Assembly (NCBI RefSeq): GCF_001401755.1
Contig: NZ_AVQK01000018.1
Coordinates: forward strand, 1-64,000
Length of the DNA: 64,000 nucleotides
Direction of reading: 5' to 3'
DNA from: Aquimarina longa SW024
GTDB lineage: Bacteria > Bacteroidota > Bacteroidia > Flavobacteriales > Flavobacteriaceae
Numbering within the stretch: the stretch's first letter is position 1; every line of letters starts with the position of its first letter. The notes below the pieces were generated by a model. It did no database searches. It saw nothing but the letters and a program-made list of their open reading frames with translations, and had not been told where the DNA came from. Positions 18,508 through 26,693 of this stretch are shown piece by piece. The position numbers and the translations under genes were made by a program.

Positions 18508-18880
18508 CTTATCTTAATTTTACACTCTAGATGCTATTGGCCGTTGTATTCTTCCTGTTTATTTTTCAAACTAATCATGTCTTGTTGTAACAAGATTCCG
18601 GATTCTTTACGAAATCAATTTTCGCATCAATTTATTAGCCTTCATTATACCGCCTGCTTAGCTGGTTTTCTTTCTTTTAGTTTTTTTGGCTCAGTATTTT
18701 CATGTAACTGTGCTTGTGCCTGTTGTTGTAATTCATTTATAATTTCGTGTACCTGAATAAAAGGTTGTTGTGCTAGTGCATTAAGGATCTGATTTAATTG
18801 TTCTGTAGTTACTTCAATGTTCATGATAGGTTCGTTTTCTTATTATTATTTTTCAATTTGTTAATTTCTAATTGCAGTTT
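18508..18880. repeat. Direct repeat A between fibre genes (copy nearer the Afp12 gene)
   Basis: Nearly identical to 20795-21167, with only a few differences (such as gattccg against gattctg, and caatgttcat against caattttcat). The repeat covers the end of the fibre gene (LQLEINKLKNNNKKTNLS), the 59-aa gene and the gap before the next fibre head. Because the next fibre's head is also repeated, homology surrounds each variable fibre tip. Confidence 0.85.
18645..18824 (-). CDS. 59-aa fibre-linked small protein, copy 2
   Basis: Starts MNIEVTTEQLNQILNALAQQ, continues with a Gln-rich helix (IINELQQQAQAQ) and ends in a basic tail (KKLKERKPAKQAV). Its ATG overlaps the TGA of the preceding fibre gene (ATGA), which indicates translational coupling. 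An almost identical copy follows the first fibre gene, differing at residue 2 (N against K). It is helical and soluble. Its fixed link to fibre genes suggests a fibre-assembly or attachment role; I know of no characterised homologue. Confidence 0.7.
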   Translation of the reverse strand: MNIEVTTEQLNQILNALAQQPFIQVHEIINELQQQAQAQLHENTEPKKLKERKPAKQAV

Positions 18881-20794
18881 TTTAATGGCCTCTATGACCA
18901 GAGGAATGAAACCGTTGTAGTTAACCGTATAAAATCCATCATTACCAAGGGTGACTAATTGTGGAAAAATTTCTTTTACTTCCTGAGCGATAACGCCAAG
19001 TTGTATACCTTTATCAAAACCTCTGTCCTGAAAGTTATCTCCATCAAACTCGTATGACACCCCTCTTATCTCTGTTAATTTTTGGACTAATGTACCTGAT
19101 AAAGTATCTATGTTTTTTTTAAAACGTTTGTCAGAAGTTAACTCACTACCCTGTGAGTATACCTTACCATTAACCTCAAGAGAACTACTTGTACCTCCAT
19201 AGCCAATGTATACAGGGTATCCTGTCCCATAGTTAAGATAAAGAGGATCATAGTCTGAAGATGTAAAACTTTTACCCTTAATATGTCTTACCTTTATCTC
19301 TGCATCACCTTCACCTCCAACATTTAAAGATCCTGATATTGTTAGTTTATAATTATCTATCGTTGTTTCTCCTATGGCAATGTTACCATTATCAGTAATC
19401 TTAAATAATTCTTGAGCTCCATCATCTTTCGTAATTGCAAAATGAGAGTTTTCATCGTTGTTATTAGAATCAATATTTATTACTAATCCCCCTAATGTTT
19501 TTATCAACGCCGTACGTGTGTAGTTTCCGAAATCAATGTAAGGGTTAAAATTTAACTGATTCGCACCCAAGGATAACATATCTTTTGGATTGGTTGTACC
19601 TATACCTACATTACCTTTTCCTGAAACTACTAAATGATACCCTCCTGAAATATTTCCTGTTCCATTAGGATTTTGATAAATTCCAAACCCTTGATCTACG
19701 ATATTTCTATCAGAAAAAAGCCCCCAAACCTGATTATTAGTTTTAAACTGCATACCTACATAATAAGGGTTCTGATTTGTATTTTCAAGTAACAAATAAG
19801 AGTCATTTGTGTCTTTTTGAATATGTAGTTCTTGTTGTGGTTGAACAGTGCCTATACCTACGTTCCCATTTTCTCTTATCTGAAATAATGGTATTAGATC
19901 ATCACCTATCTTAGAAGCATCCTGACCAGAGCTTCTATGTCTTTTTCTAGCTACAGTAAAGGCATTTCTACCTTCAAATTCATACATCCAGACTACAGGA
20001 GATGCAACGTAAGCTGATTTAATCAAACCTAAACCATTAGAATTATTCCAATCACTTGTTATAAAATTTATAGTTCCATCACTTGTTCCATCAGTTGGAG
20101 GTAGATTCCAAATATTGACTAAAGTATCATGATTAACAGGAGTTCCCCCTTCTAGCATGATGCTCCTTTTTCCTGATGAAGTATGGACACATAGTTGGGC
20201 ATCCGGATCTGTAGTTCCTATACCAATGTTACCATTCTCTTTTATAACAAACGGGTAACTTCCTGACGGTGAATTATACGTGTCGGATTGCCAAATGCTA
20301 AAATCTCCATCTTCAGAATATACTCCCCAATCTCTTTTTCCTTCTCTTCTCCATAGCATCCCAACCCATTCGTTGTTTGGTTCACTATTTTCTATCATAA
20401 ATGGAGTAGCACCTGCTCTTTCGGGTTCATTGCCGGTACGAATATGTAGTTTCTTATTTGGATCCTCGACTCCAATCCCAATCTTATCAGAACTAAAGTA
20501 ACTAACTCCATCTGGTTGCAGATTGATCCCATTTCCGTTCTCGATTAACTTGATCCCTCCTCCATTAGTTACCAAACCCCCGTTATTTATTTTTACCTCT
20601 CCAAGAATAGTCAATCGCTTTCCATTTTCGGGGTCTTGCCCAAGTCCGATTTCGTGTTGATTATTGATAAATAACTTATCAGATTGTTGCACGACCACAG
20701 AGTTAATCAACTTAGAGAACTGGGCTTCTGTAGGGCGATCTCCTGCTTCGAAAAAAGTTTTTAATTTTTTTCTATTTTCTTTGTTTGAACTCAT
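18821..20794 (-). CDS. eCIS tail fibre paralogue 2 with S74-type intramolecular chaperone
   Basis: 657 aa. The head (residues 1-~115) is shared with the other fibres. GNVGIGT-type beta units repeat along the shaft at about 190, 320 and 400, then GNIAIGETTIDNYKL. The C-terminal ~110 residues are a peptidase S74/endosialidase-type chaperone: SDKRFKKNIDTLSG, QLGVIAQEVKEIFPQLV, GFYTVNYNGFIPLVIEAIKKL, ending in a coiled coil. S74 domains drive trimerisation and then cleave themselves off at the Ser of the SDKR-type motif, present here. The last codons overlap the 59-aa gene. Confidence 0.88.
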   Translation of the reverse strand: MSSNKENRKKLKTFFEAGDRPTEAQFSKLINSVVVQQSDKLFINNQHEIGLGQDPENGKRLTILGEVKINNGGLVTNGGGIKLIENGNGINLQPDGVSYFSSDKIGIGVEDPNKKLHIRTGNEPERAGATPFMIENSEPNNEWVGMLWRREGKRDWGVYSEDGDFSIWQSDTYNSPSGSYPFVIKENGNIGIGTTDPDAQLCVHTSSGKRSIMLEGGTPVNHDTLVNIWNLPPTDGTSDGTINFITSDWNNSNGLGLIKSAYVASPVVWMYEFEGRNAFTVARKRHRSSGQDASKIGDDLIPLFQIRENGNVGIGTVQPQQELHIQKDTNDSYLLLENTNQNPYYVGMQFKTNNQVWGLFSDRNIVDQGFGIYQNPNGTGNISGGYHLVVSGKGNVGIGTTNPKDMLSLGANQLNFNPYIDFGNYTRTALIKTLGGLVINIDSNNNDENSHFAITKDDGAQELFKITDNGNIAIGETTIDNYKLTISGSLNVGGEGDAEIKVRHIKGKSFTSSDYDPLYLNYGTGYPVYIGYGGTSSSLEVNGKVYSQGSELTSDKRFKKNIDTLSGTLVQKLTEIRGVSYEFDGDNFQDRGFDKGIQLGVIAQEVKEIFPQLVTLGNDGFYTVNYNGFIPLVIEAIKKLQLEINKLKNNNKKTNLS

Positions 20795-21167
20795 CTTATC
20801 TTAATTTTATACTCTAGATGCTATTGGCCGTTGTATTCTTCCTGTTTATTTTTCAAACTAATCATGTCTTGTTGTAACAAGATTCTGGATTCTTTACGAA
20901 ATCAATTTTCGCATCAATTTATTAGCCTTCATTATACCGCCTGCTTAGCTGGTTTTCTTTCTTTTAGTTTTTTTGGCTCAGTATTTTCATGTAACTGTGC
21001 TTGTGCCTGTTGTTGTAATTCATTTATAATTTCGTGTACCTGAATAAAAGGTTGTTGTGCTAGTGCATTAAGGATCTGATTTAATTGTTCTGTAGTTACT
21101 TCAATTTTCATGATAGGTTCGTTTTCTTATTATTATTTTTCAATTTGTTAATTTCTAATTGCAATTC
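20795..21167. repeat. Direct repeat A between fibre genes (copy nearer the Afp11 gene)
   Basis: Partner of 18508-18880, offset 2287 bp. It contains the other 59-aa gene and the same non-coding tail, in which short frames (MKANKLMRKLIS and MISLKNKQEEYNGQ) look like leftovers of a longer coding region. Confidence 0.85.
20932..21111 (-). CDS. 59-aa fibre-linked small protein, copy 1
   Basis: Starts MKIEVTTEQLNQILNALAQQ and is otherwise the same as the copy at 18645-18824. It also begins within the stop of the fibre gene before it (ATGA overlap at 21108-21111). Two near-identical coupled copies that both keep an intact frame argue for selection on the protein, or for very recent duplication. Confidence 0.7.
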   Translation of the reverse strand: MKIEVTTEQLNQILNALAQQPFIQVHEIINELQQQAQAQLHENTEPKKLKERKPAKQAV

Positions 21168-22583
21168 TTTAAAAGCTTCTACCAGCACTGGAATGAGACC
21201 AGTATAGTTTACCGTATGATAGCCATCCAACCCTTTACTTACCAATTCGGGATAAACTTTCATCAAATCCTGAGCGATAAAACCAATTTTGGTTTGCTCC
21301 TCATTAATTAGCTGATATTCTATGCCTTGTACTTTATTTAGTTTTTCTGATTGTAATAAGGGAAGCGATTTAATATTTTTTTTAAGTCTTCTATCAGATG
21401 GCTCTTCTGTATAAGCTACAAGAGTAGAATACCCTGCAGGTGTATTACTTTCCGGTCCATTTCCTCCAAACCAATCATTCACAGAATGTACAAAATGAAA
21501 CTTGGATAAACCAGGTACCCACCACATTGCACCGTATCTAGTGCCATCTCCTCCAAAAGAAACTTTGGTTGCAGGGTTGTTACCGCTATGATAGAGCCCT
21601 CCAATAATCAACGCATTGCTTGTTGTGTTATATGTCTCAAGTCTCGTAGTCCCTCCTACAACGTGGAACTTAGCCGATGGATTGGCAATACCTATACCTA
21701 TCTTCCCATCTTTTCTAATGACCATTGCCTGTTTATGTCCACTAGTATAATTTTCTGATTCTCCCCTTACTATTCCTTGAGTCCAGAATTGAAAACCAGC
21801 TCCACCAGCACCATGAACATCCTGATAGGCTTCTGGTTTAAATATTACTGCACGTTCGTGTTTATCGGGCCATCGATCTATATATTTTGTTTTAATATGA
21901 TCAGCCTGTTGATAGTACATGGTTGCACCTTCCACAAGATTGTTGTCAGAAACACGAAGTTTCCCCTTAACGTCTAATGTTTCACGAGGTTCTGTTGTTC
22001 CGATACCTATATTTCCATTTTCCTTTATGATCAATGGATAAGTTCCTGATGGCGAATTGTAAGCATCCGACTGCCAAATGCTAAAATCTCCATCTTCAGA
22101 ATATACCCCCCAATCTCTTTTTCCTTCTCTTCTCCATAGCATCCCAACCCATTTGTTGTTTGGTTCACTATTTTCTATCATAAATGGAGCAGCACCTGAT
22201 CTTTCTGGTTCGTTATATACACGGATATGTAGTTTTTTTTGAGGGTTTTCAACGCCAATTCCTATTTTATCGGAATTCAAATAACTAATACCTCCTGGTT
22301 GTAAATCAATGGTATTTCCATTTCCTTTCAATTTAATCCCTCCTTCATTGGTAATTAAGCTTCCATTATTTATTTTCACTATGCCGTTTATGGTGAGCCT
22401 TTTACTATCTTCAGGGGCTTGTCCAATTCCGATTTCATGCTGATTATTGATAAATAACTTATCAGATTGTTGCACGACCACCGAGTTAATCAACTTAGAA
22501 AACTGTGCTTCTGTAGGACGATCTCCTGCTTCGAAAAAAGTTTTTAATTGTTTTCTGTTTTCTTTAGTATTACTACTCATCAC
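21108..22583 (-). CDS. eCIS tail fibre paralogue 1 with S74-type chaperone
   Basis: 491 aa. The conserved head (FFEAGDRPTEAQFSKLINS) is followed by a shorter shaft with GNIGIGTTEPRETLDVKGKL and GKIGIGIANPSAKFHVVGG units, then a variable region (DRWPDKHERAVIFKPEAYQD). It ends in an S74 chaperone (SDRRLKKNIKSLP, KIGFIAQDLMKVYPELV, GYHTVNYTGLIPVLVEAFKEL). It is the first of three fibre genes in transcription order and directly follows the Afp11-like gene (6-bp gap). Heads are shared while tips differ, so each fibre may bind a different receptor. Confidence 0.88.
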   Translation of the reverse strand: MMSSNTKENRKQLKTFFEAGDRPTEAQFSKLINSVVVQQSDKLFINNQHEIGIGQAPEDSKRLTINGIVKINNGSLITNEGGIKLKGNGNTIDLQPGGISYLNSDKIGIGVENPQKKLHIRVYNEPERSGAAPFMIENSEPNNKWVGMLWRREGKRDWGVYSEDGDFSIWQSDAYNSPSGTYPLIIKENGNIGIGTTEPRETLDVKGKLRVSDNNLVEGATMYYQQADHIKTKYIDRWPDKHERAVIFKPEAYQDVHGAGGAGFQFWTQGIVRGESENYTSGHKQAMVIRKDGKIGIGIANPSAKFHVVGGTTRLETYNTTSNALIIGGLYHSGNNPATKVSFGGDGTRYGAMWWVPGLSKFHFVHSVNDWFGGNGPESNTPAGYSTLVAYTEEPSDRRLKKNIKSLPLLQSEKLNKVQGIEYQLINEEQTKIGFIAQDLMKVYPELVSKGLDGYHTVNYTGLIPVLVEAFKELQLEINKLKNNNKKTNLS

Positions 22584-22589
22584 AAAAAA

Positions 22590-25500
22590 TTAATCTGTTA
22601 TAAAATCTACCTGTATGACCATTTGACCAATACCAATAATTAAATTACCTTCACATTTATAATCTCCAGATTTATAAACCTCTATACTATGATTGTCTGA
22701 AGAAACTAAAATGCTCTTTGCTGTTTTAGCATGTACAACATCAGTATCCTCGATTACCCAATCATCTTTTATAAAGTAAAAGTCTATGTCTACAATTTTA
22801 TCTATATAGTGCATGCTTTTTAGTACCCTTAGAAGCATATTTTTTGTAATTCTTTTTCCTCTTTCTTCTGCATTTTTAAGAATAAGCTGAAGCTCATCTA
22901 TCAATTGATATCTAATGGGTTTGCCATCTTTAGCTATGTTTAACCCTTTATAGAATCTGATTTTAAGACGGGTAATAATGGTTGTTTTCGTTTTCAATTC
23001 ATAAACAACGGGTATTGTTTCGTATGGATCTAATGGGCTTGTTAATTCGTTTACCAGTCTGTTTACCAGATTGTCACTCTTGTACTTATGATACAAGCTA
23101 AAATCATTTACAAAATCTACATATTCTATATTCTCAATAAATTTAAGAAGGGTGGATTTATATGTTTTTCCTCCAAATGGGAGATCGTGTCCTGTTTCGA
23201 ATGCCCAGGGTGATAAAAACTGTTGAATTTCTTCATATAATTTCCTTCCATAAAACCCTTCGTCCTTACCTTTATGAAAACCTACTTTGAAATGTAGACT
23301 TATGGGTTCATAGGTAGGGTTAGTTATATGTAGTTTTACAAATGGGCTGGTTCGTTTGCTTAAAAACTCTTTGATTTTTGTTCTTCGGTTTGCACTAGCT
23401 TTTGGCTCAAAAACATTTCCTAATCCGTGATTTCTGATATTCGGAATTACAGCAAGTAGCGTGTTTCCAGATGCATAATTACCATACTCATTTGTATTAA
23501 TCAAACATTTAACTTTGTAGATATCGGGAAACTCTCCCAAAATCAATCGTTCATAATCCCAAATGGTTATTGCCCGATCTTTATGTCTGATACGTTCGCT
23601 TACCCTACTATAAAAAGATTGATTTTCTTCAGCATTTTTCCCTCCAAAGGAAGGATATAATTGTTTCACTTTTGTAATCCCTTTTTGATTACCAGAGAGG
23701 CTGGAGATACTTCCCGATTCTATTGGTAACATCTCTTTTTTTGGGGCTATTTGTACAGCTTCTATTACTTGAGTATGTATATTACGTACATTGTCTATTG
23801 TAGCTGCATGAGCTGGCAATTCTGCACGTATCCAATAGAGATTAGACGGCATGTGCCTATGTTCCTTAGAGAGTCCTACCGGAAGATCAAGGCGTATTAT
23901 TCCTGTATTTACTAATCCTCTTGTTGTATCTTTACTAATCCTAAACTTTTCTATGGGTACCCATGCAGATCCAGACAAATAACTCCACGTGATATTAGTA
24001 TCTAATAACTCATCCTCAGTGTTTCCTGTTCCTTCTTCCATTTGAAAAAGTATGGTTACTGATTGAGGTAAATTTAATCCCTCCAAACCAAGGTATAAAT
24101 ATCCTTCTGCAGTATACTGCGTAAGCAAATAGGGATCGCCAGTTTCATGGTTCCCAATATTGGATATCCCAAAAGGATTAATATGTAAAAACTGTTCTTT
24201 ATACTGGGATTCTGATTTTAAATCAAAATCTATAAATTGAGATGTGTAATCTAGGCTGATCTCTTCTAGTAATGGCGTATATGGAGGAGATATTGCTACC
24301 CCTTGCCCCTGGTTGATTGCCACTTCTGTATAGTTGGTATGACCAAAAGCTTTAAGTCCTTTGATATCTGGATTGTTAAGTGTAAATCGTAGATAGCTGT
24401 GTGGGGTATTAAAATCCCACTCTGTACCTTCCAAAATATCTTCCTTCCTTTTTATTCCTTCGAGTATCTCGGAGTCTTTTATGACTATGGTAACCTCTTT
24501 GGTAGCATCGTTTTTATTAAAAATTGAAGGAGGATCCAACTTAGAAGATATTTGATTCCATTGATAGTTTTCTAATAAGGATATACATGTTGTAAAAGCA
24601 CTGTTTTGTATTAGTTCATCTGCTCCTGTATATTGTTTATAATACGTAGCAAAGTTTTCTGGGGTATCTTTCCATTTAAGTTTAAAAGATATACTGGATA
24701 ATGGTTGCCTAAAGACATTCGGATGTCCTATGGTACAATGACTTCCTATGACAGGTTTTAAACCAAATGGAAAAAAAGGTTTGGATGCATCTACTGTACC
24801 CTGGTCATTCTGAATCCATAATTTTTTTACCCCCAAAACTTTTACTTGCAACCCTACTCTTCGTAATCGAATATTTTTTAACACTTCGTAGCCATACACA
24901 AAATCAGTACTGAGTTGCTTATCATTTGGGTGTTTTAATATCATTTTTAATACCGGATGCGACGTTTTAAAGTGACCTTCATGTATTTTTTGATGATACT
25001 GTATTATTGGGTCTTCTGTTGGAGCTAATTCTAAACACAGCAGTACTTGTTGGTAATCTCTTTGTTGTATTTCTTTAGGATTAACACTGTTGGTTAACTC
25101 TTTGGCACCTGTTCTTGATGTTTTTACATTTTGAATTTTTATCCATCCTTTTACCCCACTTATATAAAAATCAAAATACGTATGTAATGGTTCTTTGGTA
25201 AGTGTCGTTTTATCTATTAGTAACTTTACCATAATAGTACGATGACCTTCATTCAGTTCTAACAAAGAGGAACAAATTGCAAAACCAACTTGAGCTTCGT
25301 TCATTGTTCTTTCATTGTCGGGTTTAAAAACGGGAATGTTATTTTCTTGTATTTTTGAATGAGTTTGAGATTCTCCGAATAGATTCCAGTAAGGGGCAGG
25401 TCCTTTTGCATTTTTAGGTTGTTTGGAATCTTGTAATACAAACATTCTATTACCCAAATCGGAAGATTCTATAAATTGTGATTTGGTAGCAGCAATACGA

Positions 25501-26006
25501 GCTTTATTGACCAGAATTTCTTCTGCTAATCGGAATAAAATTTTTTCTCCGGTTGCAGAAGTTCCAGCTTCTAATAAGGTATCCTTAGAAAGATATTTTT
25601 CTTTTAAGGTATTTGCACATTCAAAAAACACATGAACTTTTGCCGGATGTGCTTCTTTTTCTACCATTTGTAATACTTCCTTATAATAATACTCTAAGTG
25701 TCTTTTTGTTAAACCATTAGAGAATTCTTTTAACAATTCTAACAATCTCAGAAAACCAATAAATAATGTTTTTTGAGGTTTATTATCCGGTGCATCAAAA
25801 AATACGGCCCAATCTCCATCAGGAATATTATTAATATTATAGTATTGAATATGTGATGCAAATCGAATTGCATAGGATAACAATTCATTAGAATGTCGAT
25901 TTTCTATCTTCACAAAGTCTTCTTCAAGTGCCTGAGATAATCTTTGAAACTGATGTGTTCCTCCTTGTTGTAATATTTGTAATCTCGTAGATTGTTGCTT
26001 ACTCAT
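22590..26006 (-). CDS. eCIS baseplate protein (Afp11-like, baseplate J family)
   Basis: 1138-aa wedge protein. The most diagnostic block lies at about residues 775-900: QLYPSFGGKNAEENQSFYSR then VSERIRHKDRAITIWDYERL, ILGEFPDIYKVKCL, the J/gp6-like module that meets the gp25 ring. The C-terminal ~200 residues are a conserved tail (ISLHFKVGFHKGKDEGFYGR, LSPWAFETGHDLPFGGK). ATG at 26004-26006 overlaps the stop of the gp25 gene by 4 bp (ATGA), so the two wedge proteins are made in a coupled way. Confidence 0.9.
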   Translation of the reverse strand: MSKQQSTRLQILQQGGTHQFQRLSQALEEDFVKIENRHSNELLSYAIRFASHIQYYNINNIPDGDWAVFFDAPDNKPQKTLFIGFLRLLELLKEFSNGLTKRHLEYYYKEVLQMVEKEAHPAKVHVFFECANTLKEKYLSKDTLLEAGTSATGEKILFRLAEEILVNKARIAATKSQFIESSDLGNRMFVLQDSKQPKNAKGPAPYWNLFGESQTHSKIQENNIPVFKPDNERTMNEAQVGFAICSSLLELNEGHRTIMVKLLIDKTTLTKEPLHTYFDFYISGVKGWIKIQNVKTSRTGAKELTNSVNPKEIQQRDYQQVLLCLELAPTEDPIIQYHQKIHEGHFKTSHPVLKMILKHPNDKQLSTDFVYGYEVLKNIRLRRVGLQVKVLGVKKLWIQNDQGTVDASKPFFPFGLKPVIGSHCTIGHPNVFRQPLSSISFKLKWKDTPENFATYYKQYTGADELIQNSAFTTCISLLENYQWNQISSKLDPPSIFNKNDATKEVTIVIKDSEILEGIKRKEDILEGTEWDFNTPHSYLRFTLNNPDIKGLKAFGHTNYTEVAINQGQGVAISPPYTPLLEEISLDYTSQFIDFDLKSESQYKEQFLHINPFGISNIGNHETGDPYLLTQYTAEGYLYLGLEGLNLPQSVTILFQMEEGTGNTEDELLDTNITWSYLSGSAWVPIEKFRISKDTTRGLVNTGIIRLDLPVGLSKEHRHMPSNLYWIRAELPAHAATIDNVRNIHTQVIEAVQIAPKKEMLPIESGSISSLSGNQKGITKVKQLYPSFGGKNAEENQSFYSRVSERIRHKDRAITIWDYERLILGEFPDIYKVKCLINTNEYGNYASGNTLLAVIPNIRNHGLGNVFEPKASANRRTKIKEFLSKRTSPFVKLHITNPTYEPISLHFKVGFHKGKDEGFYGRKLYEEIQQFLSPWAFETGHDLPFGGKTYKSTLLKFIENIEYVDFVNDFSLYHKYKSDNLVNRLVNELTSPLDPYETIPVVYELKTKTTIITRLKIRFYKGLNIAKDGKPIRYQLIDELQLILKNAEERGKRITKNMLLRVLKSMHYIDKIVDIDFYFIKDDWVIEDTDVVHAKTAKSILVSSDNHSIEVYKSGDYKCEGNLIIGIGQMVIQVDFITD

Positions 26007-26407
26007 AATGAAATATTCGGTAAATAATAGGGTAAAACAAGGTTTTGAGATTCTTTGGTAGCTATTACCTCAAACACTATATGAATGGATAGTTTACCAA
26101 TAGTTACATCTGGTTGATCTATACGCATATCAGTAATATCGATTCTTGGTTCGTTTAGTTCGATAGATTCTTTAAGACTTTGTGTCATATATGTCTTCAT
26201 GTTCTCGGTTATAGATTCGAATAGAAGTTCATGGGTACGTGAACCAAATTGAGATCGTAATACGCGTTCTCCTAAACGGGTATTAACAATTATTTCTAGA
26301 TTCTGGGCGATTGCATCTATATCTCCAACCAATTCGATTTGCCCAGATCTATTATCAAATTTTGGTGGAAATGACCACCTTTTTTCAATACTGTTCGAAA
26401 TACTCAT
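26003..26407 (-). CDS. eCIS gp25-like baseplate wedge (Afp9-like)
   Basis: 134-aa lysozyme-like gp25/GPW protein. Motifs are LVGDIDAIAQNLEIIVNTRL, GERVLRSQFGSRTHELLFES (the conserved E.R..p.fGs.l..llFe pattern) and the IDITDMRID strand. It nucleates the sheath at the baseplate in T4-type contractile machines. It lies 3 bp after the PAAR gene and overlaps the start of the Afp11-like gene. Confidence 0.93.
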   Translation of the reverse strand: MSISNSIEKRWSFPPKFDNRSGQIELVGDIDAIAQNLEIIVNTRLGERVLRSQFGSRTHELLFESITENMKTYMTQSLKESIELNEPRIDITDMRIDQPDVTIGKLSIHIVFEVIATKESQNLVLPYYLPNISL

Positions 26408-26410
26408 ATA

Positions 26411-26686
26411 TTATAGTGCTACAGTTGATAATCGATTAGGGGCTGGGAATGTTCCTCCGTTTTTAGTGGCATCGTTCAACACTATGACCGGGTTTCCATG
26501 ATGAAATACTCCATTAGGTAAGGCTAATGCTTGATCTGGTATGGGAACAATACTATCATTGGCTGTTAATACAGGTTTTTTGTCTATAAACATACTTGTA
26601 GAACCTACTGCTATTGCTGGTGATATTCCACCCTGCATTTGTGGGTTTGTGTAAAAATCTTGAACAGTTAGTATGGGTTTTGCCAT
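26411..26686 (-). CDS. eCIS PAAR-like spike tip protein (Afp10-like)
   Basis: 91 aa from the preferred ATG at 26686. The frame is open from 26731, but the first 15 codons would overlap the spike gene, which ends at 26694, whereas the inner ATG leaves a 7-bp gap and begins AKPILTVQDFY. Gly/Pro-rich short strands (GGISPAIAVGSTSMFIDKKP, GVFHHGNPVIVLND, PAPNRLSTVAL) fit a small PAAR-type cone that caps the spike trimer. The metal-binding His/Cys pattern is not obvious. Confidence 0.78.
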   Translation of the reverse strand: MAKPILTVQDFYTNPQMQGGISPAIAVGSTSMFIDKKPVLTANDSIVPIPDQALALPNGVFHHGNPVIVLNDATKNGGTFPAPNRLSTVAL

Positions 26687-26693
26687 GATTACA

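Noticed and set aside
18544..21043. Plus-strand 70-aa Cys-rich frames in both fibre spacers
   Set aside because: They are antisense to the 59-aa genes and their spacers. The minus-strand genes are coupled to the fibres, and the Cys/Phe-rich composition is typical of a reverse-strand shadow.
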